64,000 nt of DNA from a virus, in the IMG/VR virus record IMGVR_UViG_3300009181_004605, positions 1-64,000 of that record; one strand, given 5' to 3'. Positions 32,732 through 46,900 of this stretch are shown one piece after another (the first letter of the stretch is position 1; each line of letters starts with the position of its first letter). The notes beneath the pieces were generated by a model. The model searched no databases and had not been told where the DNA came from. It saw only the letters and a list, made by a program, of their open reading frames with translations. Made by a program: the position numbers and the translations under genes.

Positions 32732-34090
32732 CTAGTTTATTGTTACGATAGCTTCTACTGTACCACTATCTACATCTAATTTATCAGCTAATGCTCGACC
32801 TATCACATTGAATGCTGTGGCTTCTCCGGCACGTGCAGCCCGAGCCAGGCCTGCTCCTGCTGACACAAGACGATCGCCTTTGAGAACCTTACCGATCACT
32901 TGCACTGGAACACGCCCAGTCATTGCAATCGGTGGATGTGTTGCGTCTGATCCAGCACCGCTGTTCATAAGATATGCCGCCTGTGTACTGATCACACCAA
33001 ACACCCGCTCGCTCAATTCTTCCTGTGCTCTTGTTATTTCTTTTGCACCGCCAAGTTCCATTATGGTACCTGCTAAGTATACATCATCAGCAGCAAATCG
33101 CTCTGCAACGTCAGCATATAATGCCGAAGTAGCTTTTGCAAAGATTGTATTGAAATATGAGCTTGTGCTGCCAATATTGCCTACCGCATTGCTATTAAGA
33201 TTGGTTAATCCAAGCACACCAATCTGTCCGGTGGACCCAACAACAGTCAATGCATTTGTTGGCAATCCGCCCAAATTAACACTCATTGACAGATTTCCGT
33301 TTGATGTCTGATTAGCAATAGTGACAGCTGTACCTGCTACACTTACTGCAAAGTCGCTGTTAGAACCAACTTTTAATCCGGTGTTATTAACAACAGATAA
33401 TGTGCCGGTGGTAGATGTGTTGGCATCGCTGCGCATGAATTGTGTGTAACTTAATCCGCCAACGGTGTTGGAATCAGTTGATGTACCTTGGAACAGTGGT
33501 ATCTGAGTACCAATTAATGTACTAAGTGTTATGCCGGGGCGTATAGTAGTATAGCCTGACAATGCTGCTTGTGGTGTAAATGCAGCATCTTTGCTTACGA
33601 TGCCAACTATTGCATCTGCTACATATAGTTGGATAACCACATGGCTTACTGATGTATTATCAGTAATAGTGTTAACGATTGCGCCTGTTGTTCCTGTGCC
33701 TGAAGTAAACGCCGGGCCAATTAATAAGAATGCTGTTCCGGTCCAAACTTTAAGTTGTGCATTTGTTGTGTCATACCAAAGATCGCCTGTGACATTACTA
33801 GTAGGTGCGCTGGCGCTGGCAGTTGCTGCAGAAATAGTTTTAAATGTGCTGCCGTTGTATACTTTTAGTAAACTATTACCGCTATCCCACCACAATTGCC
33901 CAGTAAGTGGTGCCGGGGGTGCAGTTGTATTGGATGCATTTTCCAGTAAATGTATGAAGTTTTCGTCTAGGAATTCACCGTAACCAGCATAGTTTTTGCC
34001 CACCAAAGTCATCGAACTGGCGGTGTTGATAGTACCATCTGCTATTGAAGCAAATATTGCACCATCTGTTAGATTAATTGTATATGCCAT
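32732..34090 (-). CDS. Tail-fibre-like structural protein with chaperone-like C-terminus
   Basis: This 452-residue protein has an N-terminal region with two tandem units of the type GQLWWDSGNSLLKVYNGSTF and GDLWYDTTNAQLKVWTGTAF (about 65-120), a motif common in tail fibres. A long low-charge strand-rich shaft follows. The C-terminal about 130 residues (YADVAERFAADDVYLAGTIM, then ELSERVFGVIST, then GRVPVQVIGKVLKGDRLV) resemble the self-chaperoning or autoproteolytic ends of phage fibres (peptidase G2 type); I saw no proof of cleavage. AAGG lies upstream of the start, and a late-promoter-like motif about 42 bases further up. Confidence 0.72.
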   Translation of the reverse strand: MAYTINLTDGAIFASIADGTINTASSMTLVGKNYAGYGEFLDENFIHLLENASNTTAPPAPLTGQLWWDSGNSLLKVYNGSTFKTISAATASASAPTSNVTGDLWYDTTNAQLKVWTGTAFLLIGPAFTSGTGTTGAIVNTITDNTSVSHVVIQLYVADAIVGIVSKDAAFTPQAALSGYTTIRPGITLSTLIGTQIPLFQGTSTDSNTVGGLSYTQFMRSDANTSTTGTLSVVNNTGLKVGSNSDFAVSVAGTAVTIANQTSNGNLSMSVNLGGLPTNALTVVGSTGQIGVLGLTNLNSNAVGNIGSTSSYFNTIFAKATSALYADVAERFAADDVYLAGTIMELGGAKEITRAQEELSERVFGVISTQAAYLMNSGAGSDATHPPIAMTGRVPVQVIGKVLKGDRLVSAGAGLARAARAGEATAFNVIGRALADKLDVDSGTVEAIVTIN

Positions 34091-34132
34091 TTTTGTTTAC
34101 CTTATCCTATTGTTTAGAAATACTCATATTCA

Positions 34133-34140
34133 TATTTATG
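34133..34140 (-). promoter_or_regulatory. Candidate late promoter (CATAAATA)
   Basis: The minus strand reads GCATAAATATG, with ATAAATA starting within the stop codon of the 34136 gene. It lies 42 bases upstream of the tail-fibre-like gene, a normal leader length. The assignment is by similarity to the T4 late promoter TATAAATA. Confidence 0.45.
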
Positions 34141-34741
34141 CCGCACTTAGATTAGTCAACGTCTGAATCCTCAGCGTATAATCAATCTGTATCTGGCGAT
34201 TTAAACTCTTTTGTACCGGATGAAAAATAACATGGGTAATCAACCGTAGATTTGTTGCTGATCCATTCCACACCTTAAGCCCAAGTTCATCAAATACATA
34301 TTCACCATTGAAATTTGTGCTATTATCAAACGCTTGTTGCCCTGGTGGTTCGCCATAGTCTAGCAAGCATGATACTAATATATCTGTATATAACTTACCA
34401 GTTGTGTGTAGCACTGTCATTTTATTATTTAACGGATCCGTATCAGCTGCTGAATTATCATCAACTACCTTGGCATAAGTTTCATTATACAAATCAGCAT
34501 TTTGACCGGTTGTATTTGGTGGGAGATAGGTAATAACCCCGGTAGGGTCTACTGAACTACCACCATTACCAAATGCCATAAGATAAATGTATCCAAGATC
34601 TCTATTGCTCAGAGTTTGTGCCATTGCTACGGATATATTTTCGTAGTGGATTGCATTGGTTTTGTCTACAAAAACTTCGCTGGTGATTGGATTGAAAATC
34701 TTTACAAATCCTTGTATATGTGCCATTCCTGCGCTGATCAT
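34136..34741 (-). CDS. T4-like structural protein of cyanophage type
   Basis: This 201-residue protein begins MISAGMAHIQGFVKIFNPITS, and the segment VFVDKTNAIHYENISVAMAQ (24-43) resembles, from memory, a conserved virion protein of T4-like cyanophages. The rest is strand-rich with GYIYLMAFGNGG and YTDILVSCLLDYGEP segments. The start at 34741 is supported by its ATGA overlap with the short gene upstream and by GGAG about 8 bases before. Its first 25 residues are similar to the C-terminal part of that short upstream protein. Confidence 0.75.
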   Translation of the reverse strand: MISAGMAHIQGFVKIFNPITSEVFVDKTNAIHYENISVAMAQTLSNRDLGYIYLMAFGNGGSSVDPTGVITYLPPNTTGQNADLYNETYAKVVDDNSAADTDPLNNKMTVLHTTGKLYTDILVSCLLDYGEPPGQQAFDNSTNFNGEYVFDELGLKVWNGSATNLRLITHVIFHPVQKSLNRQIQIDYTLRIQTLTNLSAA

Positions 34742-34887
34742 GCTCGTTGCTCCACAAATATTTCCTTAGTTTCTGGGTCAGAAATTCGAACAAACGCTTC
34801 AACCGAAATAGAGCCGGTTTCATTTGGGCGTTTTGGTAACTGCACACCGGGCTTGCTATCTTTAAGATTTTCATTTGTTTGTTTCAT
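34738..34887 (-). CDS. 49-residue structural-cluster protein, partial paralogue of its neighbour
   Basis: The gene fills the space between the giant structural gene and the 34136 gene. It begins MKQTNENLKDSKPGVQLPKR and ends SDPETKEIFVEQRA. Its last 25 residues (SISVEAFVRISDPETKEIF) align with the N-terminus of the next protein (MAHIQGFVKIFNPITSEVF). Its stop overlaps the next start as ATGA. A weak AGG precedes it. It is probably a virion or assembly protein made from a partial duplication. Confidence 0.75.
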   Translation of the reverse strand: MKQTNENLKDSKPGVQLPKRPNETGSISVEAFVRISDPETKEIFVEQRA

Positions 34888-34903
34888 GCTTTATTTACCT
34901 GGG

Positions 34904-37900
34904 CTACATACCACGCAAGAACCTTGCAGCCTGCGTATCGGTGTTCTGCAATGCGACTCCATCACTTGCTGTGTTGATTCCTGGTGCATACCATGTTACT
35001 CCTTGACGTATAAGAACAGTAATTTGCACCCCGTCAGCTGGTGCTGTATCAAACTCTACAGTCACAGGATTATTGCCAATAACCGTATACCCTGTTAATT
35101 CTGTCAATAAGATTCCACCTACATATACTTCTACTGCTTCATTTATTAACGTGCTGTCATCACCTGCAAGCACTACATTATCTGCGGTAAACAATGTGGT
35201 TACACCATCTGCCATAAACTCGTTATAATCTATGTAGTTTTGGAATTGTTCAGCTAATAAATTACCACGACCAAGATCATATACTATGGCATCAACTGCA
35301 TGTGTTGCTGCACCAGTGCCAGCAGTACCACGACGTAATCCAGATACGGTATTGGTTACAGTATCTCTTGTGCGATACATAATACGTTCACCGTTGACTG
35401 TTAGCACACCCCAAATATTAATAGCAAGGTCTGGTTCTGCAAGGGCAGCGGCATTTGTTACATACATGATATCATCTGTTGCACCCAGCGTGACTGTCAG
35501 TGTTGTGGTTGTGTCTGTTGTGATACGATAGGTTGCTTGCACCCCACGCATGTCCTGGAATATACGGAATGCCATTGCACCGGGTGCAACGCTGTTGGTG
35601 AACAGAGTTACTATCATGACATCAGTTGCATTTATAACACCAGAATTTATTATTATTTCCCGTCCTGACATAGTAAAACCTGAACCATAAAATAATCGAT
35701 TACCATTCAGTGTGACCCAAAGTCTGCTGGTGTCGATGATGTTTCTTTCTAATATGAAATTATTAACATTGATAATTGCTCCTTCTGCATAATCAAACGA
35801 CCCTGGATCACCGTCCACTGTATCTGGCGAGTAGACTGTATCATCGTAACCTTCTTGGTACACAACACTTTCGGTTACGGGACCAACAAATACCTGCGTT
35901 AATACGTCTTGTTGGCGTGTATCATTCCAGGAAGTTACAGCTATAATATCTCCATTGATAGGAATCAATCCAGTGGTTGTATTAAATATCAACTGATTGC
36001 TGGTTACTATGTATTGAGCATCTGTACTAACTGTGACCAATACCCGAACACCTATTGTTGGTGAAGTGATAAACTGTATCGCCCTTGGTGATCCACTTAG
36101 TGGATCATATGCTTCTACTGTATAAACCACTCCCTGTGTTTGCAATATATCGTCAAGATATACACGGACTTGATTATCGGCTATTAATCCTGGACTTACT
36201 CCAAGACGTTGTGGTAAGGCATAAGCTGTACTACCATCTCCGTAATATTCTGCACCGGCGGCACCCCTAGCACGGACACCGTTCAGAGTAACTACTAAAT
36301 TATCTGGATTGGTGTAGATCATCGCATTGGTAAGAGTATAAGTTAATACTCCAACTATACCATTGATATATTGTGTTTGTGGTGTGCTCCAACTATAGGC
36401 CACAGTAGAAGAATCGATTGTGGTTGCCCCAATTGCAGTTAAATTGATATAGTCAGTTGCTGTGTATGTCGTACCGAATCGCACTCGAGTTTGACTGTTT
36501 GTTAAATCAGTTAATGTATAATCTGTTGTGTACACTCCGTTAACAAACACTGCCAATTCTTGTATAGCCGTATACATCACAGGTACGATAACTGTGTTAC
36601 CAATCGTCGCACCATTGTATGCATTGCGATATAATTGATTGCCGCCGCCAATTCCGTAAACATCCACAGCAATTACATCACCATCGGACGCACCATTTAT
36701 AATTGTGATGATTTGATCTGGCCAATTTACTGTATAATCTATTCCAAGTGCCATAGTCACCGAACGAGTTTGGTTGCTAACAACAACTTGTACTGGATAT
36801 TCTATATGATTGGCAAAGCTTGTAGTGGCGAACAGTGGATCAAATGCAAATCTAAATTCGTCTTCGTTAAAGCCATGCCCATTGCGATCCCAATCAGCAC
36901 CTGGAGTAGTATAGACACGCATATCTAATGTATCAAACTCGCTACCAGGCACTAACTCTTCTGGAGCATAGCTGCTAAACACGTCAATATATTCGCCGCC
37001 GGCTATAATAACATCTGTTGCTCGTATACCAAGATATGGATCAACAAATGAACTTTCGTATATGGCGTCAAGAATAGCAGGATCATATGAGGGCTTGCCT
37101 TCTGGGCCATACGATAAATTATCAAATGGATTGATATCATAGTTACCAACATCAAATCCTGAATTTTGATCGTAGTTTACCCCTTTGACCTGAAGTCCCG
37201 GATACTCAACACCATCAATTAATAATGGCAAACTAAGTCCAGGTTGATTTACAGTTGGTGTATATAGACCCATGGTACGATCAACACCACTTAATGTTTC
37301 GGGATCGACCAATAACCATTGATCTGTATTAAATGTGGTAGATGAGTTTGTTATTTGTGCGTTTGTATTAGCATAAAATCCACCAAGACCCAATGTTATT
37401 AATGTTATTCCAAATGCCGTTATTCCTTTAATATTAACATTAAATCCAGCTGTAGCAATAGGTGTGCCTATACCGAGCCCTAGATTTATAATACCACCGG
37501 TACTGTGTGTAAACACTATAGCACCTGTGTTGTTGATACTTGCACTTACGTAAGGTACCGCAGCAGCAGTTACAGCAGCCACAAAGGCAGCGGCTGTTGT
37601 GCCTAATAATGTTGCTGTAACAGCAGTAGTTGCATTTGGTGTTCCTGGAGCAGATGCACTAATAGTGAATGTATTACCAATAACAAATGGTCCTGGTGTA
37701 TTATCGTCACCAGTTATAACAGTTGCCCCAGCAAGGAATCTGTCAAACGGCGTATATCCAAGTGCAACAGTCGAATCGGCTCTTGCATACGTGGTACCCA
37801 CTGTGATGTTAATTCCGCCGCCAACTGGGTCAAGTGCATAAAGTGCATTAAATCCAGTTTGATATATTACTATTGGGAAGTTAGCCGACCAAACTTGATC

Positions 37901-40900
37901 AGCATATCTAACATACGCGCCATTTACATATTGTGTGTTTGGTTTCCATTCTACAATAGTAGAAACATATTGATATCTGTCATATTTGATAGTGGTAGAT
38001 ATCGATCTTATAAGATCATTTCCCATCACCACCACTGCACTTGCTCCGGTGCCATTTCCACCATCAAATGTTATTGTGGCGGTGGTAGAGTATCCTGCAC
38101 CTGCATCGTTGATTATAACACCAACGACTTTCCCGGCACTATTTATAACAGAGGTCATAATTGCCGGGGTAATGCAGGTACCTGTTACTGTTATTACTGG
38201 TGGTTCTGTATATCCTGATCCACCATTGACAATGTTAACATATTGGATACTTAATAGATAGTTGTTGTACCAATTAGTCCAAGGCCATTTAGCCCATATC
38301 GTATTATCCGCTGCGGTATCGCTAACGATATTTGCGCCGGCACTCACTGCTGTACTGGTAGTATACGGCAGCAATACTGGACTTACGTATTGTGGTATTT
38401 CAAGATCTATATTATAGAATGCAGGATTATCAAAATCCGCTAAATCACCCGGATATACATCTTGACCATTATATGCCAAATGCAATTCTCGTATTTGGGT
38501 ATGATATGGTTTAACTTCTTGTATATAATCTACAACAAATTCTTGATTGTCTCTGCTATAAAGTTGATATGGAATCAGTTCACGTATGCGATGCTCTACA
38601 TCGATTAAACTGGTTTTAACTAGCCACTCTGGTGCGGTTGATTCACTCAAAATATAATTAAACATAAGAACTAATACGCGATTACGTTCTATAGCCAGAT
38701 CATCAATTAACAACTCTTGATTAATGGCCTGGATTATCTTACGTGTTTCGATCACTGGTTCTTTATCAAAATATTGTGCATCAAATACTTCAATATCAAA
38801 GCCAAATCTACCAATGGAATAGTCCCATAATTCAGCAGAGAATGCGATGGTACCATCTTCGAGTCCGACACGATCCCAACCAATTAGTGTGCGAAGATAA
38901 ATTTCGAATTTGCCTTGTGCGTTGGACGTAACTTTGACGCTGCTACCGACCGACACAGATATTGTATCCAGTGCTGTGTATGTTGCCACTTGTGCAACTG
39001 GCTTTATGCTGCTATTATATCCGGGCAAGTACCAATCGATGTAGTTCCAATAGTTGCGAGTATCGTATGTTTGTACTCGCAGCAATTGTGTAGATTTTTC
39101 TCCAGTGGCAGCATTGGTTATGATAACGGTGTATATTGTCCAAAGACCGTTATTGCTGCTATCCGACACGATAAGATAGTTGTAGCCAACAGGCACTAGT
39201 TTTAAATTCTGATAACTAAGTTCTTCGAGATTAGCCAACCGTTTGTTCCATGCACCACTTGCTGAATTTGGCTCTGGCTCACTACTATTCAACAATGTAA
39301 ATGTACGAGATTCCGACATTGGATATTGTTTTATTATAGCATTTACTCTGGTGAGATAGTTTTGTAATGCCATGTATCTGTTTACAAACATTGTCTGTCT
39401 TGGTCGGAATTGTACACCAATTTTTTCATCGTCTGAAAGATTTGGATCAGGTACTTTTGCGCCGGTGGAATTCACACCACAAAAACTGTCTTGTAACTTG
39501 CGATATAATCCACTGCTAATAAAGCTATCAGATTTTCCATCAGTTACTAATTCATATTCAACATGGATATTATCAGAATTGAGTTCCTTATCATATTCTA
39601 TATGTAATATAGTATCTTGTGCTGAAATAAATTCTAATCCATTATAAATCGCAACCGTGCTCGCATCAAGTGCAGCAATATATGGTATGCCACTACTTTT
39701 TGGATTTTCTATGTAACGTGCGATGCCAACAGTGCTAAGTGTTTTTCCAGCTGCGGAATTAATAGTGTCGATGCCGGTAACCCAGAAATAATAATTAGTG
39801 GCAATTATTCCATCAGACCCCAGTCTAGATAGTACAGTATATCTAGTCGTTGATAATGGTGTGCCTATGCCAGCATATTGATTTGGTGGTGTACTACTTG
39901 CTACCCATTGGTAAATCTCGATTCGACTGCCAGGAAATAACTGGCCCCATCTACGACTGGCATACACAATATCATCCTGGTTAGGATCGATAAATCTTGC
40001 TGAATTAGTATCCCACCATATTTGTCCGACACGCTCCTGTGCCCAATAATTTCCATTGTTATTTACCGGACCGGTATTATATTTTGCAGGATCTACTGCA
40101 CCAAGAAAATCAATATTCTGACGGGCAGCACCAAGTATCTTTCCTTGTAGTGGATTGAAGAAATCAAAATATTGAGTCTTAGCCGACAATAATCTATCAT
40201 ACATATAAACGGAATCTAATAGCTGAACATCAACCACCGGTTGCTGCGTATGTATAACTGCCCAGGCTGGTGTTTCTGTAGTATTGTCAAATATACCCAC
40301 ACGACCATAATTGGCTGTGCTATCGTCTATGTTATCATACCCCGGTGATCCCACAAGTAGGCGACCACTTGTATAATTAAGTGAGAACCCCCATTGATCT
40401 AATTCTTTAAGTTCGCTGTCATATATCTGTTGTCCAAATACTAAATTTCCTGGATTAGAAATTGACGGTGTGGCACTTGGCAGATAGTCAAATGTATAAA
40501 CTGCTCCACTCTGTACAATTACACTAAAGAAGCTTGTGCTGTTATCATCAAAATAAGTAGTACCTTGGTCGAATGTCAATTGCGTATATACATTTCCGCC
40601 TGGCGCACCAACTACGAGATTTACCGCACTGCTGTCAATGAATACTGCGCCGCCGAATCCAGCAAAATAGTCTATTCGCGGGCTTAGTATTGTCTGTGCA
40701 TACGTGTATGCTTCAAATCCAAGATTAGCAAATGCTGTACCGGTGGTGCCTGGTAGAACACTGAGTTTGTTAAATTCGTCGGCCGCTTTATTATCAACCA
40801 CTGATATAGTTAACAATCCTGCAGAAACAGATGCTATTACATTTGGAATACTTGCTGCATTTATAGCAGCAGCCAATCCAGCAACATTCTGATTTGGTGA

Positions 40901-43900
40901 ATTAGGTACGGCGACTGCGGTATTATTAATACGTATAGTGTCACCGTTGTCCAGCGCCGGGTTAGCAATAGTAGAAGTTATAACTCCGAACAATCTTGCT
41001 TGATTTATATGGCGTTCAACAGAGCCGGCACCTGGCAGTATAGAACTATCCCCGGGCGCACCCACATAAATGCTACAATTTCTATGACATACATCAGTTG
41101 CAGCACCAAACAATGCGCCAGCAGCTGGTGTATTTGCCGGTATCTTTTGTATTAATGTAAATATGTTGCTTTCAATTTCTAATATATCACCAACAGCGAG
41201 TGTGACAGATTCAGAAATCACAATATCAGTACCTACAACAGCAAACTGACCATTCATAATTTGCGCATCGTTTGTAAGGAATTGATTGTTTAATAGTACG
41301 GCCACGGGATTCACAAAGTTAGCCGGCATTGCGTAGGTAAGCTGTGTTGTAGTATTAATAATATATCGTGACACGCTACGATCTATGGCATAGACAGATC
41401 CTGCAGATGTTGTTGCATCTACTGTATCATTAGAACAACCAATAATTACTTGTCGACCATCTGTGGTTGTTGATACACTTGATCCAAATCTTGCATTGGC
41501 TGGCAATCCAGCAATTGATATTGACTCAATCCATTCAAAATAACTGCGGGCGGACACTATAATAATTGCGCCGGCGGCCGGCACTGTGACAAATACAATT
41601 TCCATCGCGTATAGTGCGCTATCACTATTAAAGTCATAATCTATGTGTGGACGTTGTAGAACACCATTTACCGTGACTGTAAATGAATAGATATTTGTAG
41701 CAGTATATAGGTATGGATCTATTGCAAATATTGTTGTATTGCTGACTCCGCTACCAGACTTAGTAAATCCGGTTATGCTACCACCAGCACCGATTGAGGT
41801 AACTGTTAACGTTATGTCATTGGCAGGGCTCGTACCACCATCTACTGTGGCAGCCAGTATTGTTATGGTATTTGCCACTGCATAATTAGTTCCACCTGCA
41901 GTTATAGATACACTGTACACTCCGCGTGTGCGATCAATAGTAAATTCGGCGCCGGTTCCTACTCCGGATGTAGAATTTTGTAAAACATTATAATAACTTC
42001 CCTGGTCTAATTGATATCCCGAACGTCGGTGTATTATAATTGGTAATCCAGCTGCTGGCGCTGAATTAAAGATTACATCAGTATCACTTACTGAATAATC
42101 AACATTTAATATTTGTAGCGTATTATTAACTACTACACTTAGCTGTTCATCATTGCTAATTTCAATTGTGTCTGCGTAATTATAAAATGAAGTATATCCA
42201 GTGCTGGTATAAATTACCGTTTGATTGTCATCAACGTCAACCCTGCCATAAGCATATACTGTATTTGCCTCCGGTGCACTAATATACATCCATCGTTCAT
42301 TCAGACTCATTGCTACAGCATATCCAAATTCTGTTGGTCCAAAGTTTTGATCGGGTGCAGTCAACAACTGTAACTGTTCAAAAACATTACTGGCCGCATT
42401 GCGGTAAATTACTGCTGCATATCCTTGATTATTATTGCTTGCACTTGCACCAGCAATACTCCAAGTGTTGGTTCCGGTATCAACGGCATTGCCATATCCT
42501 TTAGTTCCAGTTGCTCCTAATGTTAATAAAGTATTTTCAGCATAATTACCTAGATTGTCTGTGAGATATGTGTAAATTGCACCAGTATTATTATACCCCG
42601 ACATTCCAATTAGAGCTGCTGTATGGTTAACCGATTGTGTTACAGCAGATCCAAATTTGGTTCCGGTTGGTAAATCTGCTGGTTGCAATGATGCTCGTGT
42701 ATCAAATGGTTGTTGTTTCTCTAACACTTCCCAATGTCCAAACCCGTTGTTATCTACCCAGGCTCGCGCACCAGGAAGTAAATCAGTTGAATACGGTAAA
42801 TTTGCAACATCGCTTGCCTGTGCCACCCGTTGAGTCTGAAGGAAATATGCAAGTCCTTGCCCTGTTATGGTAACTGTTGCTTGCAAATCAATAACAACAG
42901 ACCCGATTGCTGGCACCGCCAATACTCGATAAACACCATTTGCTGTACTATCAACAAACTTTAAAATTATTATATCATTGACTGCAAGCTGAGGATCTTT
43001 TGTAAAGATCACTGTGCTAGTTCCGTTAAGATTATTACTAATTTCAGCAACAAAGCCCGGCACAGCAACACATCGATATATATTCCAATCATAATCATTA
43101 CTCTTCGCTGCCCACACTGTGGTGCCAACACCAATAGTACTAATAACTCCGGGTGCTAATCCAAGTTGTCCTTGAATAGAAAAAACTGTAATATCTACGT
43201 CATCAATGTTAACATAGCCAGCTGATGGTAATGCTATATCGGTTGGCACAGTAAATGTAGTGGGCAGGAAATTTGGAGATGTAAGTTTATAACTTTCTCT
43301 CCATACCTCATTTAGCAATATTGATTGATCTGCGATAGTTGCTTCGCCAGGATTAATTAATTGTACTAGAGATGGGTCAGAGCGAAGCATTGCTTCATTA
43401 AGTCTAAATTCAACAAAACTTTGATTAGCATTGGCGCCATATACTGCCCGCTGTATTGCCCAGTTTTCCCAAACATCATACTCTGCTACTTCTTTAGCAA
43501 GTTGTGCATTAGCGAACAGATCTATACTGAGTTTTGTACCTTTGCTTTTTAAGAATTGCTGATACACGTTAACTTGACTTACATCGTCGAGATTTAACGA
43601 AGTCATATATGTTCTTGGCTTAAATCCGATCAAGCCATAGCTTAATAAATCATTATCTAATTCTAAATTAGCAGCGTTAACATTATAACTATTAGCCAAT
43701 TGATTAGCTTTATTTGGAATATTAGCAAGTAATCCACGTTGTATCTTAGTATAATCGCTCTTGACCCAGTCACTAAATTTAAAAATAGCACTGGGTTGTA
43801 CAATACCTTGTGCTGACCAATAATTATTTTTGTATATAACAATTTCGCCTTTGGCATACTTTCTAATAGGTTGCCACTCAGTAACAGTAGTATCGTTGTT

Positions 43901-46900
43901 TAATATAAATCCTTGTGCATCTAGCTGACCGTTCCAATCAGCACTAACTGTTGCAACTACATTTATTCTACCTTGTCTTGCGCCTGTTACTGGAGCATAT
44001 ATCAAGTCGTTGAATATACTTACATTGTCTAATACCACCATGCTTTCGTAACTAACAAATTTTAAATCAAGATATGAAATTGTCTGTGAAGATGCTGTAG
44101 AAACAGTGAACGTATTTTCATCTCTAATCACAATAAGATCACGAGCAGGTACGGTAGTTCTATTTTGATCAAGCACAAGATTTTCTTGTGTCATTAACAC
44201 TATACTATCAACAATAGCTTGTGATTTTATTGCGGTTAGCGCACCTGCTGCTGGATTAAGACCTATAATACTTCCGTCACTCCATCCTTGATTGGCCCAG
44301 TAGAGAAATTCTTGTGCCATTTGATTCCAATCAAGTGTACGACCATTTTCAACGCCATCAAACAACAATCCTTGTTTTGATAACAATGCACCATAACTTA
44401 ATAGGAAATCTACAACCATCGTGGCATTTGCCAATACATATCCGTATGGAACCTGTGTGACAACATCGCTATATTGTGTCGGTACGGTAACAGATTCTCC
44501 GCCGGTACTTATTGTAGTCTTCAGGCCACCCGGACGACTGGTAAGAATCTCAAAATAAGGATTAGTTATGCTATAACCTAGTACTCTATATCCATCACCA
44601 GCATTTTGTATAATAACCGCACTGTAAATTATACGCTCAAATGGTTGATTCTTGTATAATAATAAATTATAACTTTCATCTGGTAGCAATAGACTACTAT
44701 TTTGACTATTGGGGCTGGATTTTTCTGTATATATTTTGAGATATTGTTTGTCTGTAAATGTGCCCATGCGATAACATAATCTTACATCTAAGCTGGCTAA
44801 GTCGGCTGCTAATTTTGCAGAGCTATCGCGGCCCGATACTTGATTATAATCAACTATCCAATCAATGTAGCTGGCCTTGCTAACTCCACTACCATATACT
44901 TGAATACCATTGGCATCAAGACGATAACGATCGTTGTAAAGATATTGATTATAATCTAAATTATATTTGTAAAGATCTCGGTCAGCAAATAGACTGAAGA
45001 ATTCTGCTGGTCGAGTTAGCGCCAATAAGCGCATGATTGCAAATGGATAGCTACTGCTCTTAATCCAGCTGGCCTCGACTGGGCCACCATCACCAAATAC
45101 CCAACTTTTACGAAATTGTGAAGACTCATACATACCAACTACGCTGTCAAACGGACTTAGTAGCTGCCCTTCTGTGCCGGTTGGTATGACTTCGGTTAAT
45201 CGGGGTCTTGCATACTGTGGTAAAATATATTCGCCGGCAGGGTCGGCAACAAGACCAAGTGCTAGATCATCCCATAACACCAAGTTATCTTGTGTGTATG
45301 GTCCCGGACCATATACATCTATCCACCAGCCTGGTATCTGACTAAAACCTAGCATCTGCCACGGGGTACGTTGCGGACTGTCTGTATCGTAGAAATAATT
45401 ATAGATGCCGCGCCAAGCACCCAATAATGGTGTTTCTCCAATACTTGTGTCGCCAGTTAAACGATTGCCAGCTGCACTATAATTCCAAGTAAATTCATTA
45501 CTGGCGATATAATTCTGTGTAGAATAATTTAATTTATTCCAGCCTATCCAACTTAGAAAATCTGTTGATAATATCTCGTTTATTTCTGACAATGAATAGT
45601 CTGTGGTACGAAACTGTCCAGGTATGACTTCTGTCGCAGGCAATGGTATGGCGGAACGAATTTTAAGATTATTAAATATACGGGTTTCAAACTCTAATAA
45701 AATCTGATCTCGTATATCACTAAATGCAACTGTGATACTGCCATCATGGCCGCGGATAACTACCGTGGGATTTACATAGGTATCATCTACAAAAATTTCT
45801 GGCTTATATGCAGGATATAAGCCTAACTTGGTAGGAGTATTAGGTACGTAATTACCATAAGTTGCTGCATATTCTTGTATGGTAATTACATCTCCAACTA
45901 CTAGCGGAATAGTGATTGTAAGTCGCGGTCCATCTGTAGACACGATATAATCATAATTTAATGCTAACAATACGTCATTTACATACACCAACAACCCTTG
46001 ATAGTTTGATGCGGTAAAATCATAAGTTGTTGTTAGATCAAATACTGGTGTTGATATTGCGGTATATGTCGTAACCGTTTGGGTATTGGTCGACCCAACA
46101 GGCAACATGTCACTCCAATAAAATGAATTTAAATTTGATTTACCATCATTTATATCTGAAAATGCAGAGGTTAAAATACCAGCCACTGTCTCATCGCTAT
46201 AATCGTTACGGATCACATTATCTAATAATTGATTTTTAAATTTAATGTATTCTCTACTGTTGAAATCAAGTGCAGCAAAGATATTGTATTCTTTGCTACG
46301 CATAAAATAGCCAGCCATTGTCATCGGCGCACTTTGTTGCAGGATATTCATACCGTACGGTATGATGTCGCCGAGGTCACGTGTGTTGTTTGCTCCGTTA
46401 ATTGGACCGGAGATAGCTAATAGATTCTCCCCTATGGTTTCGTAGTGAGCGCGGATAGTGCCAAGACTAAGCACTGGACTATTTTGATTTAATGGATTAT
46501 TTTCAAGATTAACTGGTACTTGATAGAATCCTACACCGCTTGTCTGGTCACTTATTGCTGCTACTTCTATGATATCGCCGGGCACATAGATATCTAATAA
46601 TGTTATAGTTGTAACAGTATTGGTACGTGCAACTGTATATCGGCTAGGATTTACAAATACCGATCCGGCATATAATTGTATGGCCGGAACACTGGTGTTA
46701 TCATTCGTTCTAATATCCAGTCGCAACGGGCCACCATCATAGCTAAATCTAAACTGTTGACGTATCTTACTTTTTTCTATAGCAGGTTGCCAACCAATCT
46801 CTTTAATAAATGATATACGATTACTGTATTGTCTAACAACACCTTCACTAATATTTTCTACACTGCTAACACTGTCAATTACATAAACAAATGTATCGGT

